64,000 nucleotides of DNA from Notolepis coatsorum (taxonomy: Eukaryota > Chordata > Actinopteri > Aulopiformes > Paralepididae). The notes under the pieces were generated by a model. That model was not told where the DNA came from. It saw only the letters and a list, made by a program, of their open reading frames with translations, and ran no database searches. Below are positions 1 through 9,886 of the stretch, piece after piece; within the stretch, counting starts at the first letter, position 1, and each line of letters starts with the position of its first letter. The DNA lies in NCBI GenBank assembly GCA_963971535.1, contig OZ020592.1, positions 130,183,663 to 130,247,662 on the forward strand, written 5' to 3'. The position numbers were made by a program, and so were the translations under genes.

Positions 1-209
1 TGTTAGTTCCATTATGCATTCTGTGTTGAGTACTGACTTTTAAAATTAAATTTTGTTTTGCAATAATTGTTTTTGTATGTTTATTTTTTTGTTGACCCCA
101 GGAGCTAATGGGGATCCGTAATAAAATAAAATCAATTCCACCTTTTAACAAACCATTATTTTGTCATCGGAGTCTGTTTGTCAAAGTAGATCTCTTGCCC
201 GAAATGGTT
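1..209. mobile_element. Right end of a hAT-like MITE, cut by the window edge
   Basis: The stretch ends in GGTTGCCCACCCCTG at 195-209. This is the reverse complement of a CAGGGGTGGGCAACC hAT-type terminus. It is followed by TTCTACAT, the reverse complement of the ATGTAGAA target duplication that flanks the related MITE at 21,270-21,501. The left end lies outside the window. A 26-bp string (CTTTTAACAAACCATTATTT and on) at 142-167 recurs at 554-579. Confidence 0.45.
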
Positions 210-490
210 GCCCACCCCTGTTCTACATTATCATTGTATTGTATTCCCTCAAATGGCATCAAATTATATGAAGGGCCTGATGTGTCTATTGTGTTTGTGG
301 CTGTTCCTGTGAGATAATATATTCCTTTATTGATCCCCTTTGGGAAATTCGGGCGTCATAGCAGCACGGGGGAGGGGAGGTACAGGTATGGGCATGATAA
401 TAGTAGAAAGACATAGGTAATAAAATTGTATCTGAATATACATATGAGAAAAGATTAACAGAGTAAACAATATAATTGACTCTGAGTGTA
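210..490 (-). repeat. LINE 3'-end-like repeat, inverted copy of 5,461-5,660
   Basis: Read on the minus strand this gives a GATCAATAAAGGAATAT tail, typical of fish LINE 3' ends, preceded by a C-rich run and the motif TGCTGCTATGACGCCCG. The same sequence lies in the opposite orientation at 5,461-5,660. The outer part (210-250) matches 15,385-15,430. This block is therefore an inverted paralogue of the site where the PIF-like element and the DIRS fossil inserted. No protein is encoded. Confidence 0.6.
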
Positions 491-1530
491 GAACTAGCCG
501 AGATGACAGAAGACACTTGGGTCCTCGCAGGTCTGTATGTTGTAACCATTGCACTTTTTAACAAACCATTATTTTGTCATCTGTGTCTGTGTGGAGAGTC
601 ACAGCCATGTGACCCAACAATCGCCATCTCGTCCCCCAGTACAGACGCTATTAAGACAATGGAAAATGACCGACCAGGATGACAGAGGGGGTGTAAAGTG
701 TCACAGCCAACTAGTGACACTGGTTAGTATGACATCCTGTTCTTATATATGATTATGAGGAATGTCTGTAGATTCTTCCTCCCACTTGTGAAAAACTGTG
801 AGAACTATGGACTGTGGACTCCGGAACAGTAACTTGTGTACACTACAATATCTTGCGTGATCCTGGAGAATGGAATCAATACAATAGGTTTATTGTATAT
901 ATTTGTTTTAAATCTAGGCATATGTTACTATAGGTGTCTAGATGTGATATGTATTCTGGCTGGTAATGCCCAGTCAGAAAGGAATTGAGAAGAAACACGG
1001 CAGAAACGCGGAATGGAATGAAGAATGCATAGATCTATCTATCCTGCAGAGTTAGCCCTTGTTTTATATATGATTGGAGCTATGTATGTGACCTGTATAT
1101 TCTTTATAAACTTTAAAACTATGTTACAGTTAATGTGCAGTCGGAATGGAGGCAGAGTGCAGTCTCTGTTAGAGGGGGGGGGGGGAATGTGCTCGCTCTA
1201 TCTGTGGCCTTGAGCTAAGAGCAGGCCCGAGCTGAGAGCAGGTCGGCACATGTTAACTCTTGCCTGTCCTGCCTGCATAGAGTAAAAACATATAACCAAT
1301 GATTGGTACAAGTATGTGTATATATATGTACTATATATATATGTACTGTATTATACATGGATGTGTATCTGTATATATCTGTATATGTATGTACTATATA
1401 CTCATGCCAGAAGTGTGAATTGCTTCCATGTCAATACTGTTTGGCCACTAAGGAATGTGAAAACAACCTTGGGCCTCTGCTAGTAACGAATAGGGATTTT
1501 CCAGCACAAGGTAGTCGGTTGCTCAGGTTA
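491..1530. other. No gene seen; AT-rich unique or old repeat sequence
   Basis: No ORF has family resemblance. There is a G10 run near 1,176 and a TATATATGTAC-type microsatellite at about 1,316-1,400. I see no RNA gene or splice-bounded exon. Confidence 0.5.
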
Positions 1531-1935
1531 CTGTGACGAATACAGGGGGAGGAGAATTCATCGGTGTGTAGTGTACGTTGGTTGGCTAGTGAAGTGACAT
1601 CGCCGTGATGTCACTGTTTTTAGACCAATAGCAATGTGATGCCGGATCGATATAAAAGTGACTGCTCCAGCCTCGGAGCACAGATTTTCAGATTTTGCTT
1701 GCAGACACCAGGCACAAGCCGTGTTAGGCCTTTGCGATCTTAAGAGATGTGATGTTTTGTTTTATATAATCTTTTAACTAATGGACATTTTTATACAGTC
1801 CTTTTTTGTAATTTGAAATAAAGATGACTTTCTATAATTATCCATTGACTTCGTGGACTGATTCCGGCCAGCAATGTGCTCCAATGCCAGCCGACGCCCT
1901 GAGTTCCTATTGATGGTGACTATAAATGTACTGTA
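1531..1935 (+). mobile_element. Possible solo LTR (fossil)
   Basis: It starts TGTGACGAATAC, like fish Gypsy-type LTRs. It has a TATA-like GATATAAAAG at about 1,649 and an AATAAA at about 1,818, about 170 bp apart, which is promoter/polyadenylation spacing expected inside an LTR. The right boundary and target duplication are not clear. No internal region is present, so if real this is a solo LTR. Other explanations, such as an unrelated promoter, cannot be excluded. Confidence 0.35.
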
Positions 1936-1985
1936 ACCTAATACGGATTGAATCAATTGACTGGTTAATGCTTTTCAGCTAAAAG

Positions 1986-1987
<2 letters not shown>

Positions 1988-2029
<42 letters not shown>
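1988..2029. repeat. (TA)n microsatellite
   Basis: About 40 bp of alternating TA, seen directly. Confidence 0.95.
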
Positions 2030-2030
<1 letters not shown>

Positions 2031-2767
2031 TATGTACTGTATAAATAATATACATGACAATGTTTGCTGTTTGCGGGTTCCGGTATCTCTGTGTCCGACG
2101 AACTCTGTCGAGTTATGTGGGAAATCGATCCGTCTAAATCACTGCAGGATTTGGATGGTCGATCCCGCTGGCGGAGGAGGAGGACAGGAGGTGCTGGGGC
2201 GTGCAAACAATGATTGCGTGTTAGTACAGTGGTAATACTTATTAACAAAGTAGTAATACAACCAAGCTTTCAAATGAGCAGTATTACAAGTCCTTTCGTA
2301 AAATGATGATAATGATGATGGTAATAATAATAATATAATATGTTTATTATAGGCATATAAGAGTTCTCCTAAGACATACATTCGGTTTATTACAAACAAG
2401 AAGAGATTAACAACTCTTCATGATTACATTTCATAGCAACTGGATATAACTAGACCAGTGACTTGAAGTAATCTAGACAGAAATAGTAATTGACTCGAGA
2501 ACTTGGCGAGTTTAGCACCTCGCCGGGGGATATCGAGCGGCCACGGGTTTTATATCTCGAGTAGGTGATTGAGATATATAGAGACGACCTGTAGCTCTTA
2601 ACAGTCTGTTATGCTGACTGTCACATCAGATAGAAAGTGAATGTATTCAGTGCTGTTCTAATAAACACCTATTAACATATAAACACCAACAGCCGTGTGT
2701 GAGTGAGTTCACGCGCTATACCTGTTTAGATGAGGACCGTATAGTCATCACAGAGGAAGGTACTGTA
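2030..2767. other. No gene seen; LTR-like tail at the right
   Basis: There is no credible ORF. The right part (about 2,480-2,756) has TTTTATATCTCG, then CTAATAAACACC, then a TCATCACA ending. This hints at another degraded LTR, but no boundaries can be proved. Confidence 0.3.
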
Positions 2768-2780
2768 GCACACGAATCTT

Positions 2781-3000
2781 TTTTTTTTTTTTTTACTTCA
2801 TTTTTTAGCGTTTATCGCTTTTTCTGGTCAAGCATGACCGACAGAAACAGGTTGAGTGGGATATAGAGCAGGGGAAGACACTCTGAGAAAATACGGCGAG
2901 TCCGGGAGTCAAACTCGTGTACCCCAGATCCGCGACGAGCACGGTTGTCCCCGACGCCGAAATAGCGCCGAGATACGCGGTGAGCTACGGGAGCTCGCCC
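2781..3000 (-). mobile_element. tRNA-derived SINE with poly(A) tail
   Basis: On the minus strand the head carries CCCGTAGCTCACCGCG (A-box-like) and GAGTTTGACTCCC (B-box-like). The element ends in a long A run, seen as T's at 2,778-2,795 on the plus strand. Flanks GCACACGAATCTT (2,768-2,780) and GCACACGGATCTT (3,001-3,013) form a 13-bp target duplication with one mismatch. Confidence 0.7.
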
Positions 3001-3023
3001 GCACACGGATCTTCTTAACAGGG

Positions 3024-3085
3024 TGCAAACAAATTCACGTTCGTAGAAGACACGTTTGTGTTGAAATGCTAGTGAATTTGTTTGC
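3024..3085. repeat. Short inverted repeat (hairpin)
   Basis: GCAAACAAATTCAC at 3,024-3,037 is the exact reverse complement of GTGAATTTGTTTGC at 3,072-3,085, leaving a loop of about 34 bp. It may be a tiny foldback MITE remnant between two SINEs. Confidence 0.6.
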
Positions 3086-3100
3086 ATCCTATTACATATT

Positions 3101-3574
3101 ATTTTTTTTATCTACTTTTTCTCCTTTTTTCTGTATTTTTCTCCCATCCCAATTTAGTCGTTATGCCAATGCCCGCCTCCCCTTCCTGGTCGTTGCGCGC
3201 ATTTGCCCCCCACTTGCCGGTCTAGGGATGGTTGAAGCCTATCACACATGTCCCCTCCGATACATGCAGAGTCAGCCAGCCGCTTCTTTTCACCTGACAG
3301 CAAGGACTCTCACTGGGGGGAGCGTAACGTGTGGGAGGCTCACACTACTTCCCCCAGTTCCCTCCCTCGCTGAGCAGGCGCCCCGACCGACCTGTAGGAG
3401 TCGCTGTTTACAACGACCAGGATACACACCCCGCCGGCTTCCTACCTGCTGACACTGCAAATTGGTTAGTATGGACTACCGACCAAGCCGGAGGTGCAGC
3501 TGACAGCCGGATTCGATACCAGTATCTCTGCGGTGGTAGGCAGGCGCTTAGTCCACTGCGCTACCCGGCCGCCC
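3101..3574 (-). mobile_element. tRNA-derived SINE, subfamily 1 of a shared-core family
   Basis: On the minus strand it begins GGGGCGGCCGGGTAGCGCAG (A box), followed by GGTATCGAATCC (B box). The body has the core GCGACTCCTACAGGTCGGTC, and the tail is A-rich. A perfect 13-bp target duplication CCTATTACATATT lies at 3,088-3,100 and 3,575-3,587. The same core and the GGGATGGGAGAAAA tail occur in the SINEs at 6,153, 10,723 and 14,003, but the head differs. Confidence 0.85.
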
Positions 3575-3593
3575 CCTATTACATATTTTTCTA

Positions 3594-3922
3594 AAGATGA
3601 TCCGTGTGCTCCTCCAGTAAAGATGATCCGTGTGCTCCTCCAGCAACCTTCCATGTAAAGATGATCCGTGTGCTCCTCCAGCAACCTTCCATGTAAAGAT
3701 GATCCGTGTGCTCCTCCAGCAACCTTCCATGTAAAGATGATCCGTGTGCTCCTCCAGCAACCTTCCATGTAAAGATGATCCGTGTGCTCCTCCAGCAACC
3801 TTCCATGTAAAGATGATCCGTGTGCTCCTCCAGCAACCTTCCATGTAAAGATGATCCGTGTGCTCCTCCAGCAACCTTCCATGTAAAGATGATCCGTGTG
3901 CTCCTCCAGCAACCTTCCATGT
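3594..3922. repeat. 38-bp minisatellite, 8 full copies plus one partial
   Basis: Unit starts AAAGATGATCCGTGTGCTCC and is 38 bp long. Eight practically identical units begin at 3,619, 3,657, 3,695, 3,733, 3,771, 3,809, 3,847 and 3,885. A 25-bp partial unit precedes them. The near-perfect identity implies recent expansion. The last unit abuts the MITE at 3,924. Open frames through the array are by-products of the 38-bp period. Confidence 0.95.
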
Positions 3923-3923
3923 A

Positions 3924-4238
3924 CCGTAATTTTCGCACTATAAGCCGCACTGGACTATAAGCCGCAGGTGTTTTAATGTTTAATTACAGTCTTCCCACCA
4001 GCATTGGGACACAATACTGTTGGACAAATAACACGAATTAACTCATTTACAAGTTGTATTAAGTTTAGCAAATAAGGGAACAGATAAATAACATTTCAAT
4101 GCAGTCAAAAAAGCAATATTTCGATTTTAACATTTTTGGGTTTGGTCACGTCGAGTCACATATAAGCCGCACCGTTATATAAGCCGCAGGGTCGAAAAAT
4201 GGGGGGGAAAGGCGCGACTTATAGTCCGAAAATGTCGG
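3924..4238. mobile_element. MITE with ~20-bp TIRs and TA target duplication
   Basis: Left end is CCGTAATTTTCGCACTATAA. The right end, reverse-complemented, is CCGACATTTTCGGACTATAA. TA flanks both sides (3,922-3,923 and 4,239-4,240), as for Tc1/mariner-type insertion. It begins 17 bp past the perforin stop codon on the minus strand, so it must form most of that gene's 3' UTR. It contains two ATTAAA hexamers in perforin orientation (3,972-3,977 and 3,979-3,984) that could serve as poly(A) signals. Confidence 0.75.
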
Positions 4239-4255
4239 TATTTTAATCCAATAAG

Positions 4256-5149
4256 CTATTCGGCACTGGGGGAATATCGTCCACACTTGTAGCCCGTGAG
4301 GTGGGGGTCACACGTGACGGTGTACGAGTAATAGAGGACTCCCTTGCTCAGCTGGCAGCTCAGCGCGTGTGTCCCTCGCTCGGGGAAGATGATGCACCTC
4401 CCCGCCATGTCGTTATACAGCACGTCCCTGTCCCAGACCTCCAGCTGCATGCGGTGTCCCAGCTCCACCGAGCCCAAGTCGTACGTCACGTTCCACGTCG
4501 GGTCGTTGTCGTCCGTCACCGTCTCCGTCTCCTCGTACACGCCGTCGTAGAAGGTCTTCACGTAGGCGTCCGTCTTCGTGAACGTGTCGGCCCGCAGACC
4601 GGCGGCCCGCTGGATCTCCAGCGTGAGGGTCCCTCTGCCGGCCCGTAGCGGGCAGCAGTTGTGATCCAGGTTGGGACCCGGGACGCAGTTCCTAGAACCC
4701 GCGCCGCCGTCGTCCGCGGGCAGCCGGTTCTCCCGGATGTACCCCGCGATGGCGCTCCTCAGGTTCTCGCCGACCTCCGGGTCGTCCGCCAGGCGGTGCA
4801 GGGGGAAGATGGCGTAGGAGACGACGTCCGGGTGGTCGCGCAGGCTGTTCATCCAGCTGTGGTAGGCCTCCGACGGATCCTGGTTGTACTGGATGTCGGG
4901 GAAGTACCTCTCCCCTCCGATCACCTCAATCTTGTGGGTCATGAAGCCCTGGTAGAAGCCCATGCTCATGTTCCCCTTCAGGAGGTTGTCGCACTTGTTG
5001 GAGAACGAGGCGTTGGCCGGGAGGAAGCCCAGAGCCATGCGGAGCTCCACGTTCAGGCAGTTCTTGATGTTGGACTCGGAGAAGCCCTTCAGCGTAGCCA
5101 GGCATGTCCTGAAGGCCGTGACCCATCTCACCTTGCCACCGAGATGGAC
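4256..5149 (-). CDS. prf1: Perforin-1-like protein, last exon (end of MACPF, Cys linker, C2 domain)
   Basis: Perforin is the pore-forming granule protein of cytotoxic lymphocytes. It binds target membrane through a calcium-dependent C2 domain and oligomerises through MACPF. This exon is 894 nt (297 codons plus TAG). Residues 1-155 are the C-terminal part of MACPF, starting VHLGGKVRWVTAF. Residues about 165-190 form a short Cys-rich EGF-like linker (NCVPGP...NCCPL). Residues about 190-290 are the C2 domain, with loop aspartates in TKTDAYVK, DDNDPTWN and VWDRDVLYND that match calcium-binding positions. The exon start is set by CTGTACAG|GTC. A (TG)n run and a short pyrimidine run lie upstream. 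The entry phase is 0, matching exon 21,702-21,843. No stop or frameshift is seen, so the product looks functional. The symbol rests on family resemblance; fish have several perforin paralogues. Confidence 0.92.
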   Translation of the reverse strand, partial: VHLGGKVRWVTAFRTCLATLKGFSESNIKNCLNVELRMALGFLPANASFSNKCDNLLKGNMSMGFYQGFMTHKIEVIGGERYFPDIQYNQDPSEAYHSWMNSLRDHPDVVSYAIFPLHRLADDPEVGENLRSAIAGYIRENRLPADDGGAGSRNCVPGPNLDHNCCPLRAGRGTLTLEIQRAAGLRADTFTKTDAYVKTFYDGVYEETETVTDDNDPTWNVTYDLGSVELGHRMQLEVWDRDVLYNDMAGRCIIFPERGTHALSCQLSKGVLYYSYTVTCDPHLTGYKCGRYSPSAE

Positions 5150-5170
5150 CTGTACAGACGGTGTGGGGGG

Positions 5171-5195
5171 CACACACACACACACACACACACAC
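5171..5195. repeat. (CA)n microsatellite beside the perforin acceptor
   Basis: Twelve CA units lie about 21 bp upstream (on the minus strand) of the last perforin exon. Read in gene orientation it is a (TG)n tract just before the polypyrimidine stretch. Confidence 0.9.
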
Positions 5196-5205
5196 GGTTA
5201 GATAA

Positions 5206-5433
5206 ATAAATGGTGCATTTATATAACTATATTATCCAAAGCGCTTTACAATTTGTTCCTCACATTTTACCCATTCACTCACCAACGGCGGAGGCGACCG
5301 TGCAAGGGAGCAGTTAGGGTTTGAGTGTCTGGCTCAAGGACACTTCGACACACTGCCTGGGAGGAGCAGGAATCGAACCGGGAACCTCCGGATTACCAGA
5401 CGACTGGTCTACCTCCCGAGCCACTGTCGCCCC
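5206..5433 (-). mobile_element. tRNA-derived SINE (type with CCAAAGCGCTTTACA tail region)
   Basis: Minus strand head GGGGCGACAGTGGCTCGGGA and B-box-like GGTTCGATTCC identify a tRNA-related promoter. The body contains TGTCCTTGAGCCAGACACTC and AAAGCGCTTTGGATAA, which are common in fish SINEs. It lies in the perforin intron next to the CA repeat. A related copy is at 43,935-44,131 and a split one at 24,773-27,453. Target duplications are not clear. Confidence 0.7.
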
Positions 5434-5460
5434 ATACTGTTATCTAACTAACAGTTTCTC

Positions 5461-5660
5461 ATATTTTATATTCAGTCAATTATATTGTTTACTCTGTTAA
5501 TCTTTTCTCATATGTATATTCAGATACAATTGTATTACCTATATCTATGTCTTTCTACTATTACCCTGCCCATACCTGTACCCCCCCCCTCCCCTGTGCT
5601 GCTATGACGCCCGATCAATAAAGGAATATCTTATCTCACAGGAACAGCCACAAACACAAT
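5461..5660 (+). repeat. LINE 3'-end-like repeat, inverted copy of 210-490
   Basis: Plus strand reads TGCTATGACGCCCGATCAATAAAGG then a short tail. It is the reverse complement of the block at 286-485, with few differences. Together with 15,385-15,430 it forms a target block interrupted by the 9.7-kb insertion at 5,661-15,384. Confidence 0.65.
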
Positions 5661-5860
5661 GGGCCTCATTCATGAAGCGATATAAGATAACTAGCATTTC
5701 CTCTTATTTTGTTCTTACCTGGGATTCAGCAATGTTTTCTTATTGTTGCTTTTCTTTCAGGCAAGACCAAATTCTAAGAGTGGTCGAGAGCACTCTTACC
5801 CAGATAAGAAACTCTTAACCAGATGAGAAACATTTAAAAAAGCCTACCATTCCTAATAAT

Positions 5861-6100
5861 AATACATCAGATTTATATAGCGCTTTTCCTAATGCTCAAA
5901 GACACTTTAGAAAACAAACAATGCAATACAGTTTTAGTAGATACAATAAAAAAAAATATATATAAAAAGGTGAGAGGAAGGAGTTCATCGGTTGAAAGCA
6001 AACCATTGGTCAATTGCCCCCAAATACCCCCAAATACGACTTTATAAACCCAGAACTTTTCAATAATAATAATAATAATTATTATTATAACTTATTGTGT
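5861..6100. repeat. SINE/LINE tail fragment and ATT microsatellite
   Basis: ATTTATATAGCGCTTTTCCT at about 5,872 is a fragment of the common fish repeat tail also seen at 24,785. A short A-rich stretch follows. A palindromic (AATA)/(TTAT) run lies at about 6,062-6,088. Confidence 0.5.
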
Positions 6101-6152
6101 GTTCTGCTTCTGAAATGGATTATATATTGCTGTTAGAACAGTTAGATGCTGG

Positions 6153-6620
6153 GCGGTTAGGTGGCGTAGCGGAGATTGCGTTCGTCACCAACCCCGAAGC
6201 TGTGAGCTGGATTCGCCAGCTCCGGGGTTGTCACCAGCTTGGCTGGCCGTTCACACTAATACAATTGGCAGTATTAGAGGGTGGGAGAAGCTGGCGGGGT
6301 GGGTCCGGGTCGTTGTAAACAGCGACTCCTACAGTTCGGTCGGGGCGCCTGCTAAGCGCGGATAGGACCTGAGTGGGATAGTGTGATCCTTCCACACGTT
6401 ACGCCCTCTCAGGGAGGATCCGCGCTGCCAGGTGAAAAGAAGCGGTTGATTGGCTGGATGTGTGTCGGAGGAAGCACGTGATAGCCTCCACTCTCCCAGA
6501 TGATCTGACTGTGGGGGGTAAGTGCGCAGCGACCAGGAAGGGATTGGGAATTGGCATACGACTAACATTGGGATGGGAGAAAATCTGAGGAAAATGGAGG
6601 GGGAAAAAGATTAAAAAAAA
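6153..6620 (+). mobile_element. tRNA-derived SINE, subfamily 2 of the shared-core family
   Basis: Head GCGGTTAGGTGGCGTAGCGG (A box) and a weaker B box (GGATTCGCCAGC). The body has the core GCGACTCCTACAGTTCGGTC and tail GGGATGGGAGAAAATC. A perfect 18-bp target duplication AGAACAGTTAGATGCTGG lies at 6,135-6,152 and 6,621-6,638. The head resembles those at 48,180 and 56,720 within DIRS-family copies. Confidence 0.85.
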
Positions 6621-6638
6621 AGAACAGTTAGATGCTGG

Positions 6639-7184
6639 CTGCCCAGGCGTACGCATAGAACGCATATTTAGAACATCTCCTCTCTTCTCTGCTCCACAAT
6701 TACAAGTTCTGAGCACACTCTGTTTTAGCCACAGGGACCTTTCAGAGAGAGATGACAGGTGACAGATCCAGTATTTCCCAACCTACTGCGCGATTGGTTC
6801 TTGACAAGCACGCAGTCGTTCAGTATTGACAAAGCCTACTTTGCTCGAACGATATATTTCGCACTATACAGTACGTATAAGTATAAATACAAGTATAAGT
6901 CTTTATTTGTCATCAGATTAACACACACACACATGCGATGAGCGACCCACAGGCACACACACACATGCACTGAGTCGCGAGTCATGAGACGTGTGTTTGT
7001 GTGTGTGTGTAATTTTGAGATCAGTCGCAAATCGCTTCCTGTTGAATGGATCAGACAGGGATCAGATGCCGAAACTCGGCTGTTTTACACACGCCTCATT
7101 CGCCTTATAAGGAGATGGCGGGCGTGTCTGTATGCAAATGCCTTGAGCGCGAATGCACATTTTAATTTAAGAATGAGTGGGATT
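6639..7184. other. No gene seen; microsatellites
   Basis: Contains AAGTATAAATACAAGTATAA at about 6,880-6,900 and CA/TG-rich runs at 6,920-7,010. AAGAATGAGTGGGATT at 7,169-7,184 is the left target duplication of the L1. Confidence 0.6.
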
Positions 7185-7351
7185 GACTTCCAGTTCCGGG
7201 TCGAGTATGTAGGTCGCACTCTGTAAAGCTGCTTCTCCCGTTTTTTATATTTTGACTTTAAAAGCCTCTTTTTATACCCCCAATTCGGTTAAACCTGTAC
7301 GTATATATCACCTTAGGTTTCCAACTAACTATATTGACTGAAAGAACCACA

Positions 7352-8218
7352 ATGCAACCCAAGAAAACAAGCGAGACAAAGAGAGATGACGCTTCCACCG
7401 ATATGGATTCCATTACTAAGCTAATCGGAGAGCTAACGCAATCCCAGATCAGACAAGAGCAATCCCAGATCAAGCTCACGAATTCCCATCTTAAGCTCAA
7501 TCAATACCATCTTAAGCTCGAACACTCCATAACGATAATAGAGAGCACCATAACGGAAGGTATACGCTCCCTAACCAACCAGGTTGCCTCTAGCAAAGAA
7601 TCTATCGAATCCAAAATCGAAAATCTATGGGCAACGGTTGGTGTACAGACCGATCGTCTAGACGAAATGGAAACCGGCTTGAGTACTTGTACTGCTAGAT
7701 GCGAGGATATAGAAGGAATCAACGATAAGCTAATGGCTAAGATAGCCGACTTCGAATACCGACTCCGCCGTCCTAATATTCGTATAATAGGACTGGATGA
7801 ATCCGTGAGTTGTGATCAACCCAATGTCTTGTTTGCAAAAGTACTGGTTGAAATTCTGGGACCGGAGATCCTCACTACGACACCCGAAGTGGATCAGTGT
7901 TACAGAATTGGTGCTAAAGCTGTAAATAACTCCAAGCCTAGAGTAGTTATTGCTAGCTTACGTCAAGTTGGAATAAAAGAAAGAATTGTTCGAGAGGCAC
8001 GGAAGAGGAGTGGTAAACTGGCATACGGAGGGCACACAGTCTATTTCTATGAAGATTACTGTCCCAAAGTTGTGGAGCAGCGTTCCCGTTACAAGACCGT
8101 CATGCCCTTACTTTACGGTCAAGGTTTCAGACCGACCCTGTGTGTACATGTTTTTATTGGACTTCGAGATCCATTGACGTTTCGGGCACGTTCTGCCGGC
8201 CACTCACTCGATATATAG
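7352..8218 (+). CDS. L1 ORF1 protein (RNA-binding, coiled coil)
   Basis: 288 codons from ATG at 7,352; an upstream in-frame TTG at 7,334 is less likely as a start. Residues about 15-135 are heptad-rich with Gln/Ser-rich repeats (QSQIRQEQSQIKLTNSHLKL), as in the trimerising coiled coil of L1 ORF1p. Residues about 140-260 match the RRM and C-terminal domain of the Transposase_22 family (RRPNIRIIGLDES, FYEDYCPKVVEQR). The end after GFRPTL does not look like the usual ORF1 tail and may be altered. The protein would package L1 RNA in cytoplasmic particles. The frame is open. Confidence 0.8.
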   Translation: MQPKKTSETKRDDASTDMDSITKLIGELTQSQIRQEQSQIKLTNSHLKLNQYHLKLEHSITIIESTITEGIRSLTNQVASSKESIESKIENLWATVGVQTDRLDEMETGLSTCTARCEDIEGINDKLMAKIADFEYRLRRPNIRIIGLDESVSCDQPNVLFAKVLVEILGPEILTTTPEVDQCYRIGAKAVNNSKPRVVIASLRQVGIKERIVREARKRSGKLAYGGHTVYFYEDYCPKVVEQRSRYKTVMPLLYGQGFRPTLCVHVFIGLRDPLTFRARSAGHSLDI

Positions 8219-8950
8219 TGATTCCACCGCCGGCTTCGTCATTTGCTGTTGCTGTTGTTGACATATTGGAGGCTTTGGCCAGACATAATGGAACAGTACA
8301 GAAGATGCTAGAATGTCAGACGAGCTGTTGCACAGCGCCCTCTCCTGACACGATGGACTTGCACTTTTACTTTTACTAAAATGAAATGGAATGTTCTGTA
8401 ACTTTTACATGCGTTCTGTTGACCACACACACAGCATAGGTCACCATCGGAGGAAACAACAGTCTTCACAGCGGAATATCGCCCTCCCCTGGCCTGGTGA
8501 ACGTACTGCATACACGTATTTAACCCCTCCTTCTTTTCTTTTGCAATAATTCCAATGCCTTTTCTTTCTATTTCTTCTGCGTGTTTAAACTTAGCCAAGT
8601 TCTTATAAGGTTTAAGTGAATGTACTCTACTTTTGAGGCAACTTTTATTTTTTATCTCCTTTTTATTTTTAACGGGAGAGTGGCTAGCAGCCACTGAGAG
8701 AATAATCTACTAATGGTAGATTTGATAGTTTTAGACCCTATAGCAATTTGCATAGGGGAGTTGTGGTTGATTTGCTCGATATTGGGATACTGGTTAAGTA
8801 TTTTAAAGGGTGGGAGGGGGGCGGGAATAGGGGATTGTATGTATTTTTATTTTATGTTTGTTTTTATGCTCAAGTTCGGATCTCAACAGGACCTTAACAG
8901 TTGGATATATATCTATTATAAAATGCTACTCCAGACGAATACAGGGGGTT
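8219..8950. other. L1 inter-ORF spacer
   Basis: The spacer has no protein resemblance. It ends at the first codons of ORF2, ACGAATACAGGGGGTTTTAA, which are cut by the TTAA insertion. Confidence 0.5.
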
Positions 8951-8954
8951 TTAA

Positions 8955-9886
8955 CACTTTCAGTGCCACCAGGTGGCGCCAGAGTTAGCGCTTGAATGCC
9001 ACCATCCACTTTAATGTTATCGTTAATATCGCCTAATCTATGTTTAAAATTATGGCTATGTGTCTAATCTGCCTGTCGCTTATCAAAGAATCCTTTTCCA
9101 GTCAGTGCTGTCAAGGCAGATTGGTTTTTTATCGCTTCATTTCCGTTTGAGAGCATTTTGAAAAGCACCCGTTTTGAGGTAAAAAACAGTCCATTCTGGG
9201 CCATTCTATGATAATCGTCTTTTACTGGAATATTCCAGAACATTGATATTTGTCTGCCTATTTATGAATCGTTTTCAAATAAACGCTAGATGATCAATAT
9301 TATATGTACACGCACGCCCATTCGAGCCGCGCACGGATAATCGCTGTGTTCTTTTCCTCTTGGATTTTTACAGTGAAACCGATAGAGGACATTTCACAAA
9401 ACAGCTTATATCTTCATCAAAATGAGTCTGATTATCCTAACACTGATAACATAGATTCCTTACCTGACATCAGATGGTATCCAACTGGTATATTCCAATT
9501 CCTGATCACCATTCGAAAAAATCGATAAGTGTATAGATCCAACGTGTGTACAGTAGAACACATGATTCCGCGGGGCTCAGAGGATCCATAATAAACTGTG
9601 GTAACCCCGGCTGCATCAGTACACTGGAAAATGTGGAGTACAGGATTTTTTCCCCCATCCATTTTCATTGAGTCCATTCCAAAATCCCTTATGTCATCTG
9701 GGAGACGATAGGGGGCGCTTTTTTCCACATCTGATCGCCCGCGGCTCTCGGGTAGACTAGGGTAGGCTCGCGTGATGCAATATGATTCCAGATCGCTAAA
9801 AAAAATTAAAATCCAAGAATTCTCGTGAGTGGCTTTCAACGAGATATTAATAATTCCGAGAAAACTTGTGAGTGGCATAGAAAGTG
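8955..9886. mobile_element. piggyBac-like MITE inserted at the start of L1 ORF2
   Basis: TTAA flanks both sides (8,951-8,954 and 9,887-9,890). Termini are inverted: left CACTTTCAGTGCCAC, right reverse-complemented CACTTTCTATGCCAC. Removing 932 bp plus one TTAA restores a continuous frame reading TNTGGFNIHHKRK, the start of the L1 endonuclease. No transposase is encoded. TTAA duplication and TIR form fit piggyBac. Confidence 0.85.

Noticed and set aside
3466-3950. Repetitive frames over the 38-bp array, and a possible CRISPR-like look
   Set aside because: Units are contiguous without spacers; frames repeat the array period. This is a minisatellite.
4301-5209. Plus-strand frames opposite the perforin exon
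   Set aside because: Antisense shadows of a GC-rich coding exon; the minus strand has the family motifs and splice site.
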